Source: Mycobacterium sp.
GTDB lineage: Bacteria > Actinomycetota > Actinomycetes > Mycobacteriales > Mycobacteriaceae
Direction: 5' to 3'
Length of the DNA stretch: 64,000 nucleotides
NCBI GenBank assembly: GCA_025965975.1
Contig: JAOPVX010000314.1
Span: 1-64,000, forward strand
Below, piece after piece: positions 33,205 through 43,321 of the stretch. The position numbers and the translations under genes were made by a program. Positions within the stretch are counted from its first letter, which is position 1. Each line of letters begins with the position of its first letter. The notes beneath the pieces were generated by a model, which was not told the origin of the DNA, searched no databases, and was given only the letters and a program-made list of their open reading frames with translations.

Positions 33205-35799
33205 GTGGCTGAAGCGTTCAAGGCGACCCGGACCCTTCCGAGAATTCTGGCCGAACACGGCCCCCTGCACGAGGACGACATCGCGCGACGACTGCGGGAC
33301 GGCGGCGTGGCCGATCCGGACACCGTGCTGGACGAGGTTCTCGACGAAACCGAGTGTCCGGTAAGGCAGTTGGTCGACCACCGGTGGGTGTGGCTGCCGA
33401 CGGTGCTAGCCGGGCGGGTGTTCACGCACCGGCTCGGCGCAGACGAGGCCGCCCACGACGTGCTCACCGTGACCCCGAACCTGGACCCGATCACCGCGCT
33501 CTGCGAGCACGAGCAGTACGGGCGGCTCGCCGACGGGTCGCCGGCGCGGATCGTGCTGGCCGGGTTCGACGACGAGCTGCTCGAGCAGCGGGGCATCCCA
33601 CCCGAGGTGGTCGACCCGCTCGGGGCGCTGCTCCTGGCGCCGCGCACGCTGGTGGCGTTGGGCGTGGACAAGGGGGACCTGGTCGGGGTACGGCTGACCG
33701 CGCAGGGACTCGTGGTCGAGCATGTCACCGGGCCCCCGCGTTCGCCCGGTGTGGGCGCCGCGGTGGGCGCCCGGCTGGCGGCGATGCTCGACGCCGACGA
33801 GCCGGTGTACTTCGACGCGGCGGTATGGACGGCGTGCGTCGAGGACCCGGCGGTGTTCACCGAGCCGCTGCCGCCCCTGTGCGAGATCGTCGACGACTAC
33901 GGTCTGGCACATCGCGGCGAGTGGCTCGCACCCAACGGGTTCGATTTCGACAGTTGGCGTTTCGAGCGCGGGTGCGCAGCGCTGGCCGACCGATATGACC
34001 TCGACCCCGACGACGCGTTCGCGTTGTACACGCTAGTCAAACTGTACGACCAGATGTCGCTGCTGCTGATCGACGCCGCCGAAGCGGACGAGCCGCTGGA
34101 GGATGCGTTGGCCCCAGCTGGCGAGGCGACGGGTCCCGACGGAGCGGGGCCCGAGGTCGACCGGTTCGTCGATCTGGTGGGTGAGCTCGGGGCCGAGCTT
34201 GTCGACCCGTTGCTGGCTGAGCTGCTGTTGGCCGAGACGGTCGGCACCGGCCGCGCCGGGGCGGGCGCGCTGGGCATGTTCGCCGAGGTGCTGGAGCCGA
34301 AGGTGCCGCGCGCGGCGCGGGTGGCGTTTCGCTGGCTGCGCGCGGTGGCGCTGGAGCGGATCGGCGACATCGACGCGGCCGAACGCGAGCTGCTGGCGGC
34401 CGAGTCGATGGATACGGAGTGGCCGCTACCGTTGTTCGATCTGGCCCGTATCGCCTCCGATCGCGGCGACGTCGAGCGCGGGTTGGCGTTGCTGCGCCGC
34501 GCCGGCGCCGAGCCGGACCACCCGCTGTTGGAGCTGCTGGAGCAGTACCGGGCCGAGCCGCGCCGCGACCTCGGCCGCAACGAGCCGTGCTGGTGCGGAT
34601 CCGGCCGTAAGTACAAGAAATGCCATCTCGGGCGCGAGGAGCGGCCGCTGGCCGAGCGGGTGGGCTGGTTGTACATGAAGGCCGGCCAGCATGCGGTGCT
34701 GAGCGGCTGGAACGACCTGCTGGCAGAGGCGGGCTACGAACGCTGCCGCTACGCCGACGATGATCCCGGCACGCTGGCCGCGGCGCTGGCCGATCCGCTG
34801 GTGCTGGACGCGGTGCTGTTCGAGGGCGGCGCGTTCGCGGAGTTTCTCCAGATGCGCGGTTCGCTGCTGCCCGACGACGAGCGGCTGCTGGCGCAGCAAT
34901 GGCTGCTGGTGGACCGGTCGGTGTTCGAGGTCGAGCAGGTGCACCGCGGCCAGGGCGTCACCGTGCGCGACGTGCGCACCGGCGACACACACGAGGTGCG
35001 TGAGCGGGCGGCCAGCCGCCAGCTGAAGCCCGGGCAGCTGATCTGCGCACGCGTGGTGCCCGCCGGGGACACCATGCAGTTCTTCGGCGGGCTGGAACCG
35101 GTCGCGCTGCACGAGCGCGACCCGCTGATCGACCTGCTCGACACGGGACCTGACGCGGTGACGCTGGTGGCGCAGCTGAGCCGCCGGTTCGCGCCGCCGG
35201 CGCTGGCCAACACCGAGGGCGATCCGCTCGCGATCTGCGAGGCCACCGTGCATGTCGGCGACCCGGCCGGGATCGAGGCGGCGCTCGACGACGCCTACGA
35301 CCGGGTCGACGGCGACGAGCCGCCGCGGTGGTTCGAGCACGTCACCACCCACGGCATGCCGCGGATCCGCGCCACGCTCGTCCTCGAGGGCGACACGCTG
35401 CGGGTGGAGACCAACAGCGAGAAACGGATGGACCGCGTGCTGGCCATGCTGGCACGCCTCGACCCCGCGATGAACGTGCTCGACGACTCCCGCCGCCCGC
35501 TGCGCGACGCCCGCGAGGCTGCCGAGCTGGCCAAGCAGATGCCAATCACCGGCGAGGACGCGCTCGACCCCGACGACCCCGAGCTGGCCGCGTTCCTTGA
35601 GCAGTTCGTCCGCGACTACGAGACCAAATGGCTCGATGAGCCCATCCCCGCGCTCGAGGGCCACACGCCGCGGCAGGCTGCCGACGACCCCACCCGACGC
35701 GCCGACCTGATCAAGCTCCTCGACACGTTCCCAGCCGGTGAAGCCGGCAGCGTCGGCATGGACGCCGACTGGCTGCGCGCCGCGCTCGGCCTGCGGTAG
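33205..35799 (+). CDS. Large SEC-C motif protein
   Basis: 864 residues from GTG 33205 (AGGGTGG upstream; GTG 33196 is an alternative). The SEC-C zinc motif GRNEPCWCGSGRKYKKCHLG (Cys-x-Cys-x8-Cys-His) is at about 457-476. The N-terminal 300 residues hold a winged-helix-like opening (LPRILAEHGPLHEDDIARRL) and an acidic helical domain with possible TPR-like repeats (about 340-450). The C-terminal 380 residues have no domain I recognise. The motif binds Zn and often mediates protein or nucleic-acid contacts. Cytosolic, function unknown. It is convergent with the next gene. Confidence 0.8.
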   Translation: MAEAFKATRTLPRILAEHGPLHEDDIARRLRDGGVADPDTVLDEVLDETECPVRQLVDHRWVWLPTVLAGRVFTHRLGADEAAHDVLTVTPNLDPITALCEHEQYGRLADGSPARIVLAGFDDELLEQRGIPPEVVDPLGALLLAPRTLVALGVDKGDLVGVRLTAQGLVVEHVTGPPRSPGVGAAVGARLAAMLDADEPVYFDAAVWTACVEDPAVFTEPLPPLCEIVDDYGLAHRGEWLAPNGFDFDSWRFERGCAALADRYDLDPDDAFALYTLVKLYDQMSLLLIDAAEADEPLEDALAPAGEATGPDGAGPEVDRFVDLVGELGAELVDPLLAELLLAETVGTGRAGAGALGMFAEVLEPKVPRAARVAFRWLRAVALERIGDIDAAERELLAAESMDTEWPLPLFDLARIASDRGDVERGLALLRRAGAEPDHPLLELLEQYRAEPRRDLGRNEPCWCGSGRKYKKCHLGREERPLAERVGWLYMKAGQHAVLSGWNDLLAEAGYERCRYADDDPGTLAAALADPLVLDAVLFEGGAFAEFLQMRGSLLPDDERLLAQQWLLVDRSVFEVEQVHRGQGVTVRDVRTGDTHEVRERAASRQLKPGQLICARVVPAGDTMQFFGGLEPVALHERDPLIDLLDTGPDAVTLVAQLSRRFAPPALANTEGDPLAICEATVHVGDPAGIEAALDDAYDRVDGDEPPRWFEHVTTHGMPRIRATLVLEGDTLRVETNSEKRMDRVLAMLARLDPAMNVLDDSRRPLRDAREAAELAKQMPITGEDALDPDDPELAAFLEQFVRDYETKWLDEPIPALEGHTPRQAADDPTRRADLIKLLDTFPAGEAGSVGMDADWLRAALGLR

Positions 35800-35814
35800 C
35801 CGAGCAGGCCGTGC

Positions 35815-36873
35815 TCACGCCGGGGCCGTCGCGCCGATCTCGGCAGCAAACTCGCGGAAGTCTTTGTGGCCGGGCAGCTTTCGCAGACTTGACGTCACCA
35901 GGTCGCGAGCGACGTCGGTGTTGCCGCGCCGGTGCGAGAGCCGCGCGGACAGGAGCGTCTGCTCCGGACCACCCAACGCGGCGTGCCCGGCGATCCTGCC
36001 GAGCAGACCGCCGTCGGCGTCCACCAGGTTTTCCAGCAGGAGGCCATGCCATTCCGCCAGCGCACGCGACCGTTCTTCCGCGGTCTGGGCGGAACGCGGT
36101 ATTCGTCGCGCCGACGCGTCCCGCTGGGACAGCTTGTCCAGCGCCCGCACGTACTGCTCGGCGAAGCCTTCCCACGTGTCCGCAACGCGCAGCATGCGCG
36201 CGAGCACGACGGCCAGCGAGGTCTCCTTCGCCGCGACCGAGCCCTCGCCGTAACGAGTCCAGCCGTAGCGCGACTCCCACCGGATCAACTGCGGCGCAGC
36301 CGTTTCGGCGAACATCTGGAACCCGTAGAGTTCCCACGTCGACGCCCACAACACCGCCGCCGCGTCGGACACGACGAAGTCCGCCGCCGCCGCCGGGTCG
36401 CCGGAGCGGAAGTACTCGCGATCGCGGGCTTCGCACGCGAGGTCGACCAGTTGCTCCAGCGCGGACGCTGCGGGGTCGCCATCCTCGGCTCGCAGCGCGT
36501 CCTGAGCTTCCGCCGCAAGCCGCTTGAAGGTGAACCGCCAGCGCGATCGCTCGCGCGGCGACACCCGCCGGTCCCCGCCCAGATACGCGCCCGATCGGGC
36601 CAGCGACACGAACTCGTCGACCTCGTACCGCACCGTCTCTGGATCGACCGGCGTCTTCGCGGGACGCGGCGGGCGACTGCGCCCGTCGCTCGCGAACTCG
36701 ACCTCGATACGCTCTCGCACGTTCGCCGTGCCGCGCCAGTAGAGGTTCCAGAGTGCCTTTCGCAGGCGATCCTCGTCGAGCCCGGACACCACCCGGAAGA
36801 ACTGCTCGCGGTTCATTCGCTTCGCCGTCACGAGGGCGATTGTCTCCGATAGAGGTGGTGGCTGCGCCGTCAA
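35815..36873 (-). CDS. Hypothetical protein, 352 residues
   Basis: Open frame with good codon use and no signal or membrane segment. N-terminal region NREQFFRVVSGLDEDRLRKAL, a middle with RFTFKRLAAEAQDALRAEDGD, and helical repeats rich in Ala/Arg (about 150-350), such as CEARDREYFRSGDPAAAADF. The helical content recalls TPR-like scaffolds, but no signature is clear and I do not recognise the family. ATG at 36873. It ends 15 bp from the end of the SEC-C gene on the other strand. Confidence 0.6.
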   Translation of the reverse strand: MTAQPPPLSETIALVTAKRMNREQFFRVVSGLDEDRLRKALWNLYWRGTANVRERIEVEFASDGRSRPPRPAKTPVDPETVRYEVDEFVSLARSGAYLGGDRRVSPRERSRWRFTFKRLAAEAQDALRAEDGDPAASALEQLVDLACEARDREYFRSGDPAAAADFVVSDAAAVLWASTWELYGFQMFAETAAPQLIRWESRYGWTRYGEGSVAAKETSLAVVLARMLRVADTWEGFAEQYVRALDKLSQRDASARRIPRSAQTAEERSRALAEWHGLLLENLVDADGGLLGRIAGHAALGGPEQTLLSARLSHRRGNTDVARDLVTSSLRKLPGHKDFREFAAEIGATAPA

Positions 36874-36936
36874 AACGCTGTCACTGGGCGCTCACTCCTC
36901 AGCGAACGCCTCCATCTGCCGTACGACGCCGCTGGA

Positions 36937-37548
36937 TCAGTCTGTCTCGAAGCTGCTCTGGTTGAACTTCGGCGTCGTCGCATTCTCGGGCACTGTCCGA
37001 ATCCTGCTGTCGTCGAACCCTTCTCGCGCGTGTGCTCCGATCTCGATCCGGATATGGAGTTCCACCCCGGCCTTCGCGGCGAGGGTGTTGTAGCACCTCT
37101 GTGTCGACCTTGCTGAAGTCCGGGGCGCAGCGCTGAGCATCGAGTGTCCGCGCTCCGAAATAGCGGGTCTTCGGCCGGTCCCGGCCGAGGCCGCACATCG
37201 GGTTCCGGCGAAGGCCCTCCCTCTTGCTCATGGCCGTCTGGCGTCTCGACGTCACCGAGGTTATCGATCTCGCGCTGACGCTGCGCCTTAGTTCTGGATG
37301 GCTCGACGAGTAGCAGGGTGTCGGTGACTTTCGGCGGCGGCTCCTGGTCGGTAGGCAACACCAAACCCCGGTACTGGTCGCATCCAAAGCAATTGTGCCC
37401 CGACAGCTCCTTGACGACTTCGACAGCGGCCCTGGCGCCCCTCCTCGGAGAAGGAGGTGATGACGACCCCCTTCTGGCCCGACCAGGCAATGGTGGTGTC
37501 GGTCCGCGCGTCACGATGTGCCAAATCGGAACCAAACAGAACGTTCAT
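36937..37548 (-). pseudogene. Frameshifted gene with a DUF499/PglY-like ATPase C-terminus
   Basis: Starting at ATG 37548 (4-bp ATGA overlap with the upstream gene) the frame reads MNVLFGSDLAHRDARTD. It shifts near 37440 into VEVVKELSGHNCFGCDQY and DTLLLVEPSRTKAQRQRE, and shifts again near 37140. The last part, VELHIRIEIGAHAREGFDDS, then RTVPENATTPKFNQSSFETD, follows the C-terminal pattern (ExxAxxxEGFxDxxVRTVxENAxTLKF) of DUF499-type ATPases linked to phage defence. At least two frameshifts are needed, so it is dead. The first half may belong to another gene. Confidence 0.45.
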
Positions 37549-37862
37549 GCTCCCTTCACCCAGCGGCGGTACGCCGCGATCCACTCCGCGCCGTCGGGCT
37601 GCGGTATAGGCAACGGAAGGTCCAAGATTGGGATGCGCTGTGTCGATCGGCTGCGCGTGCAGACGGCCATGATCTGTTCGTCGTCGGTCAGGTCAATGCC
37701 CGCCACGGTCACGTCCACGCCCAGGACCACGGTGTGAAACGGCACGACGAGACTATCGTCGAGCATGGTGTAGAAGCCGGTCACACACTCGCTGTCGTTG
37801 TAGCAGTCGAGGGTCGCCTTCGCGATCAAGGCATCCAGTGTCGCGAAACTCGATCGACTCAT
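37545..37862 (-). CDS. Small acidic protein, unknown function
   Basis: 105 residues from ATG 37862 (MSRSSFATL; an upstream start would add 13). LDALIAKATLDCYNDSECVTGFYTML, VPFHTVVLGVDVTVAGIDL and QRIPILDLPLPIPQPDGAEW form a compact, well-conserved-looking domain, sometimes annotated as a calcium-binding protein (from memory). It has two Cys near the N-terminus. Its stop overlaps the start of the following broken gene, so the pair was once an operon. Confidence 0.6.
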   Translation of the reverse strand: MSRSSFATLDALIAKATLDCYNDSECVTGFYTMLDDSLVVPFHTVVLGVDVTVAGIDLTDDEQIMAVCTRSRSTQRIPILDLPLPIPQPDGAEWIAAYRRWVKGA

Positions 37863-37904
37863 CCGGTCAGCTTTCCATCCCCGGGGGCCACGTCTTCGCA
37901 AAGG

Positions 37905-38094
37905 CTATCGAGTGGTCGCGCGCCAGCCGCTGAGCACGTCCTCGACGCGCTCGCGCACCTGCCGTCGACCGGTTTCCCGGACGGCGCCCGACATCAGCAG
38001 CTCGTCGTAGTCGGTGTCGACGTGCCGGAGCGACGCCGCAACGGCGAGCGATACGGCGTCGGGATTAGCCTGGGTGATCCGAGCTGTCGATTGG
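37905..38094 (-). pseudogene. DUF2293 protein, C-terminal fragment
   Basis: The minus-strand frame gives SLRHVDTDYDELLMSGAVR, then RVEDVLSGWRATTR and stop. The RHxxTDYDxLLMSGxxRxxAR pattern is the DUF2293 domain end. Upstream sequence runs into the arm repeats of attachment copy 3 without a start, so the gene was cut, probably by integration. Confidence 0.55.
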
Positions 38095-38141
38095 TGAACG
38101 GCTCGCCGAATTACGAACTCGGAGCACGAGAGGCCAATACC

Positions 38142-38326
38142 GCGAGGTCGTGAACGGATTTGTGAACGAAACGCGGCGCAACTACCGAGATGCCGTGGAA
38201 CGCGGCGTGATGGCGTAGACGGAGGGTGACCATGAACTGCACGCTTGAGACCCGTCTGGTCATGCGGAACGGGGACCGGTCAGCTCATAACCCAGACATC
38301 ACAGGTTCGAATCCTGTCCGCGCTAC
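38142..38326 (+). repeat. tRNA-Met-type attachment repeat, copy 3
   Basis: GTGAACG boxes at 38150 and 38162 have the same 12-bp spacing as copy 2. The common region 38232-38326 is 95 bp, like copy 2, with GCTCATAACCCAGA and GGTTCGAATCCTGTCCGCGC. No tRNA 5' half and no downstream GTGAACG boxes are present. It lies 36 bp before the end of the mmpL gene. Confidence 0.8.
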
Positions 38327-38361
38327 AAAAGCAAGCGGCCCTCGGACGCTTGTCAGCCGTT

Positions 38362-41205
38362 CTATCGCCTTGTCGCCACAGGCCGAGCCCGCACGACCTG
38401 CGGCCACCAGAACCAGCGACCAAGCAGCGCCGCGATCGACGGCGTCATGAATGCCCGAATTACCAAGGTGTCGAACAACAGGCCCAACCCGATCGTTGTG
38501 CCGATTTGGGCGACCACGACCATGGCGCTGACGGCCATCGACATCATGGTGAACGCGAACACTAAGCCGGCCGCGGTCACGACGGATCCGCTGCCGCCCA
38601 TGGCACGGATGATTCCGGTGTTGATCCCGGCCGGTATTTCCTCCTTCATCCGCGCCACCAACAGCAGGTTGTAGTCTGCACCGACTGCCAACAGGATGAT
38701 GACCGCCATCGCCATCACCATGAATTGCAGTTCCATGCCGAGCAGGTGCTGCCAAAACAGAACCGACAATCCGAAGGATGCGCCGAGCGATAGCACCACG
38801 GTGCCGACGATGACGCCTGCTGCGACGAGACTGCGCGTGATGAGCAGCATGATGATGAAGATCAGCGTCAGCGCGGCGACGCCGGCGGTCAGGAGGTCGT
38901 ATTTGTTGCCGTCCTGCATGTCCTTGAAGGTCGATGCGGTTCCGCCGAGGTAAACCCTGGATCCCTCCAACGGCGTGCCTTTGACGGCTTCGAAGGCAGC
39001 GCCCTTGATGGCGTCGATGCGCTGAATGCCATCGGCGCTTAGCGGATCATTTTCGTGGGAGATGATGAACCGCACTGCGTGGCCGTCCGGTGAAATGAAG
39101 TTGTCCATGCCACGCTTGAAGTCTTTGTTGTCGAAGATCTCCGGTGGCAGGTAGAAGGTGTCGTCATTGTGGGAGTTGTTGAACGCATCGCCCATGGCGC
39201 TCTGGTTCTCGTCTATCGCGGCCGTCTGATTCAGCTGGCTCGCCTGACTGGAGTGCATGGTCAGCATCATCGTCCGCATCGACTTCATCGTCTCGATCTG
39301 CGGCGGCATCAGCGCCAGCAGCTGCGGCATCAGGGAGTCGAGTCGTTCCAAGTCCGGAAGCAGAGCCTGGACGTCATCGGTCGTGGTGTCGACGCCGTCA
39401 AGCGTGTCGAAGACTGACCGCAATGACTGACAGAGCGGGATGTCGTAGCAATGCGGTTCCCAGTACAGGTAGTTGCGCATCGGGCGGAAGAAGTCGTCGA
39501 AATCGGCGATGTGATCGCGTAATTCGGCGATGTCGATGGTTATGCCTCGCGTCCTGGCCACCAAGGAATGCGTGACGGCGCTCATTTGTCCCATCAACGA
39601 GCTCATCTTCGTCATCGTGTCGATGGTCGTCTGCATGTCGTTGGCCTGGGTCAGCATGTCGTTCATGTTCCTCTGCATGTACGACCGGTTCATCTTCTGA
39701 AAGGTGCCGCTCATGCTGAGCTGAGCCGGAATCGTGCTGAACTTCAGGGGCTTACCCTCAGGACGCGTGATCGACTGCACCCTTCCGATGCCCGGCACCT
39801 CAGTCACGGCTTTGGTGATCCGATCGATCACAAGGAAGTCCGCCGAATTGCGAAGGTCTTGATCTGTTTCGATGAGCAGCAGTTCGGGGTTCATCCGGGC
39901 GACGGGGAAATGTCGTTCGGCCGCCGCGTATCCCTCGTTTGCCGGCAGGTCGGTGGGTAGGTACTTGCGGTCGTTGTAGCTGGGCTGGTAGCCCGGAAGG
40001 GTAAGTAGGCCAACCAAGGCGAGAATGATCGTCATGACCAGGATCCAGCCCGGCCATCGGACGACGGCGGCGCCGAGGCGTCGCCAAAAACGAATCCGCA
40101 TGGCGCGCTTGGGTTCTAATAGTCCGAACCGGCTCGCGACCGTGATTACCGCGGGGCCCAGAGTCAGCGCCACAAGCACTGCGACAACCATTCCGACCGC
40201 GAGCGGGATACCCAGCGTCTGGAAGTAGGGCAATCGCGTGAACGAAAGGCAGAATGTCGCGCCGGCGATCGTCATGCCCGAGCCCAGCACTACGTGGGCG
40301 GTGCCGCGGAACATCGTGTAGAAGGCCGACTCTCGGTCTTGCCCGATCGTGCGGGCCTCTTGGTAGCGCCCGATCAGGAAGATCGCATAGTCGGTCGTTG
40401 CGGCGATCGCGAGGGTTACTAAGAGCTGAGTCGCGAAGGTCGACAACCCGATCAGGTCGTGGTAGCCAAGGAAGGCCACCACACCGCGGGTCACCGACAG
40501 CCCCAACACCACCATTGCCAACACGAGCAGGACAGTGACGACCGACCGATAGAAGAACAGCAGCATCAGGATGATGACGGCGACCGTCACGATTTCGATT
40601 ACTTTCACGCTGCGGTTGCCGGCGATCTGTTGGTCAGCCTGTAGTGCCGGCCCTCCGGTCACGAAGACCTTGACCCCCGGCGGCGGAGACAATCCCGCTA
40701 CGAGGTTCTTAACCGCGGCGACTGACTCGTTGCCGAGTGCTTCACCCATATTCCCCGCGAGATACACCTGCACGTATGCGGCTTTGCCGTCCTCGCTCTG
40801 CGCTCCGACTCTTGTCAGTGGGTCGCCCCAGAAGTCCTGAATGTGCTGGACGTGCGTGGTGTCGGCCCTGAGCTTAACGACCATGTCGTCGTAGAACCGG
40901 TGCGCGTCCTCGCCGAGGGGATGGTCGCCCTCCAGGACGATCATGGCCGAGCTGTCGGAATCGAACTCCTTGAAGACCTTGCCGACGCGCATCGTCGCAA
41001 TCACCGACGGTGCCTCTTTGGGGGACATCGACACCGCCCGCATCTGGCCAACGACTTCGAGCTGCGGCACGGTCACGTTCAGCACCGCGATGAGCGCTAC
41101 CCAGCCGACGATGATCGGGACCGCCAACCGGCGGATCCACCTGGCCACGCCGGTTCTCCGCGGCTGCTCTGCGCGGATGACCGGGTCGATCGTCGGGGCG
41201 CTCAC
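38362..41205 (-). CDS. MmpL-family RND transporter
   Basis: 947 residues. Two MMPL halves: the first helix at about 27-46, a large periplasmic loop, helices TM2-6 around 200-370 with [21 protein letters not shown] (the conserved Asp-Tyr pair), a second loop at about 420-740 with a Met-rich coiled-coil stretch (about 490-520), and helices 8-12 with [16 protein letters not shown]. MmpL proteins export lipids or siderophores using the proton gradient, and the substrate varies by subgroup. GTG start at 41205. No mmpS partner adjoins it. It ends beside an attachment scar. Confidence 0.9.
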   Translation of the reverse strand: MSAPTIDPVIRAEQPRRTGVARWIRRLAVPIIVGWVALIAVLNVTVPQLEVVGQMRAVSMSPKEAPSVIATMRVGKVFKEFDSDSSAMIVLEGDHPLGEDAHRFYDDMVVKLRADTTHVQHIQDFWGDPLTRVGAQSEDGKAAYVQVYLAGNMGEALGNESVAAVKNLVAGLSPPPGVKVFVTGGPALQADQQIAGNRSVKVIEIVTVAVIILMLLFFYRSVVTVLLVLAMVVLGLSVTRGVVAFLGYHDLIGLSTFATQLLVTLAIAATTDYAIFLIGRYQEARTIGQDRESAFYTMFRGTAHVVLGSGMTIAGATFCLSFTRLPYFQTLGIPLAVGMVVAVLVALTLGPAVITVASRFGLLEPKRAMRIRFWRRLGAAVVRWPGWILVMTIILALVGLLTLPGYQPSYNDRKYLPTDLPANEGYAAAERHFPVARMNPELLLIETDQDLRNSADFLVIDRITKAVTEVPGIGRVQSITRPEGKPLKFSTIPAQLSMSGTFQKMNRSYMQRNMNDMLTQANDMQTTIDTMTKMSSLMGQMSAVTHSLVARTRGITIDIAELRDHIADFDDFFRPMRNYLYWEPHCYDIPLCQSLRSVFDTLDGVDTTTDDVQALLPDLERLDSLMPQLLALMPPQIETMKSMRTMMLTMHSSQASQLNQTAAIDENQSAMGDAFNNSHNDDTFYLPPEIFDNKDFKRGMDNFISPDGHAVRFIISHENDPLSADGIQRIDAIKGAAFEAVKGTPLEGSRVYLGGTASTFKDMQDGNKYDLLTAGVAALTLIFIIMLLITRSLVAAGVIVGTVVLSLGASFGLSVLFWQHLLGMELQFMVMAMAVIILLAVGADYNLLLVARMKEEIPAGINTGIIRAMGGSGSVVTAAGLVFAFTMMSMAVSAMVVVAQIGTTIGLGLLFDTLVIRAFMTPSIAALLGRWFWWPQVVRARPVATRR

Positions 41206-41635
41206 GAGGTCGTCATCTGCGGAACGAGGGAGTTGGGCACCTCGGCGGGACTCCTCCCTGCGGCGTTGTATTCGACTCAGTCATACCAGAACCGGTCAAG
41301 CCGACGGTTTGTTGTTCTGGTCCGGATCGGTAGCAACGGCGAGCAAGCTGCTCGACTGGCTTGAATCAAGTCCAGTTGAGATGCCGCCGGTGTCGTACCG
41401 AGCGTGCCGGCGATCGTCTTAGTTGTAAGGGCCGAAGCAGCAACGGAAGAAGCGCAGAGGAAGAGGTCTGCGTAGCAACGGGTATCCAGCTAGCCGCATG
41501 AACCATGGATTGACGTCGGCATTCAGTTTCGGGCTCAACTACAGGAACCGTTCGGCAGCCACGTTTCATCTTGTCTCACAGGCAAGATTCAGGATTTTCG
41601 CGCGGCCGTCGCCGGTGGGTCCTATCGTGTACGCG
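41206..41635. other. Gap of about 430 bp without a supported gene
   Basis: Upstream of mmpL and of the CocE pseudogene, so it must hold their divergent promoters. I see no clear palindrome or ribosome-site-supported small gene. Confidence 0.4.
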
Positions 41636-43306
41636 ATGGCGGCCACATCTTTGCGGTCTGTCGCGGGGGCAACGCCACGCGATCGACTCATGCGGCTGAG
41701 CGACAGAACGTGCGGCCGCCTGATGCGGCTACCGACGGCGACCACCGAGTACACCGTGACCCGTGGGATACGGGTGCCGATGCGTGACGGTGTCGACCTG
41801 CTCGCCGACCATTACGCGCCGACGACATCGACACCGGCGGGGACGATCCTGGTGCGGGGGCTCTACGGCCGAGGGGGCTGGCCTCCGTCACCGGGGCCCG
41901 GGTGTACGCCGCACGCGGCTATCACGTCGTGTTGCAAAGCGTGCGTGGCACTTTCGGCTCCGGCGGTGAGTTCACGCCGGGTCGGCACGAGGCGGACGAC
42001 GGCGCCGACACGGTCGCCTGGCTGCGTACGCAGCCCTGGTTCACCGGGCGATTCGCCACCATGGGCAGTTCCTACCTCGGCTATACGCAGTGGGCGCTGC
42101 TGGCGGACCCGCCGCCCGAACTGGCCACCGCCATCATCAGCGTCGGGCCCCACGACATGAGCGCCGCGGCGTGGGCCACGGGCGCGTTCGCGTTGAACGA
42201 TTTTCTCGGCTGGAGCGATCTGGTGGCCCGCCAGGAAGACGGGCGAGTGAAGCCCTTCGTCGTCGGCCTCTTGGGTCATTGGCGGGTGAACCCAGCGATG
42301 CGGGCCTTGCCCCTTGGCGAGGCCGGCCGTCGACTGCTGCGAGACGGTGCGCCGGGGTACGAGGATGGGTCGGACACCCGGATTCGACGGACGAGTATTG
42401 GCGTTCCGTGCGACAGACCGCCGCGCTGGATCGGGTTCAGATCCCGGTGCTGCTGATGACCGGCTGGCAGGACATCTTTGTGGAACAGACCCTCTACCAA
42501 TACCGGCACCTACGCGCGCGCGGCGTCGATCCGGCGCTCACCGTCGGTCCGTGGACCCACGGGCAGATCGCTGTCAACGGCGCGGGAGAAGCCACCCGCG
42601 AATCGCTGGACTGGCTGGCAGAGCATCTGGGCGGCGGGCAGGTGCGCCGACGGTCGAGCCCCGTGCGGATCTTCATCACCGGGCGCGGGGAGTGGCGCGA
42701 CCTGCCCGACTTCCGCCACCCACCGACGATGAGGCGCTCTACCTGCAGCCCGGGTTGACCGTCGCGGCCCAGCCTCCGCCGCCGGACGCCGACCCTTCGC
42801 GGTTTGTCTACGATCCGGCAGATCCGACGCCAACCATCGGCGGGCGCATCCTGTCGTCCACCGCGGGCTATCGCCGGGACTGCCGACTCGCCCTGCGCAA
42901 CGACGTCCTCAGCTTCACCGGCCCACCACTTGGCGAGGACCTCGAAGTCGCTGGGATGCCGTATGTGGAACTCGCCCACGCAGCCGACATACCGTATGCC
43001 GACGTGTTCGTGCGGTTGAGCGAGGTGGATGCCAAGGATCGGTCCCACAATGTGAGCGACGGCTTCATTCGGCTCGGTCCAACCCGGTCGTCGCCGCTGC
43101 GGGTCGACCTCGACGCCGTCGCGCACCGTTTCCGCGCAGGCCCCCGGATCCGGCTCATGGTCGCTGGCGGCTCGCATCCACGGTTCGCACGGAATCTCGG
43201 TACCGGCGAACCGCCACTGACCGCACGTCGGCTCGTGCGCTCGACGCACACCGTCGCCCACGGCCGCGGCGGCACTTCCGGGCTGGTGCTACCCGTCGTG
43301 CGTTGA
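41636..43306 (+). pseudogene. CocE/NonD-family hydrolase with three frameshifts
   Basis: The pieces in three frames make one 550-residue protein. MRDGVDLLADHYAP and TILVRGLYGRG are in the first frame. After a shift near 41870 come YAARGYHVVLQSVRGTFGSG and ATMGSSYLGYTQWALL (nucleophile Ser in GxSYxG). After a shift near 42366 come TGWQDIFVEQTLYQYRHL and VGPWTHG (catalytic His), and after a shift near 42720 the C-terminal jelly-roll domain (EALYLQPG to SHPRFARNLGTGEP). The family cleaves esters or amides such as cocaine and acyl-peptides. Either the gene is dead or this stretch has sequencing errors. Confidence 0.85.
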
Positions 43307-43321
43307 CCAGCGCCGATCCGC

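Noticed and set aside
41420..41500. Tiny minus-strand peptide rich in Arg/Leu ending CCFGPYN
   Set aside because: No ribosome site and too short to judge; no supporting context.
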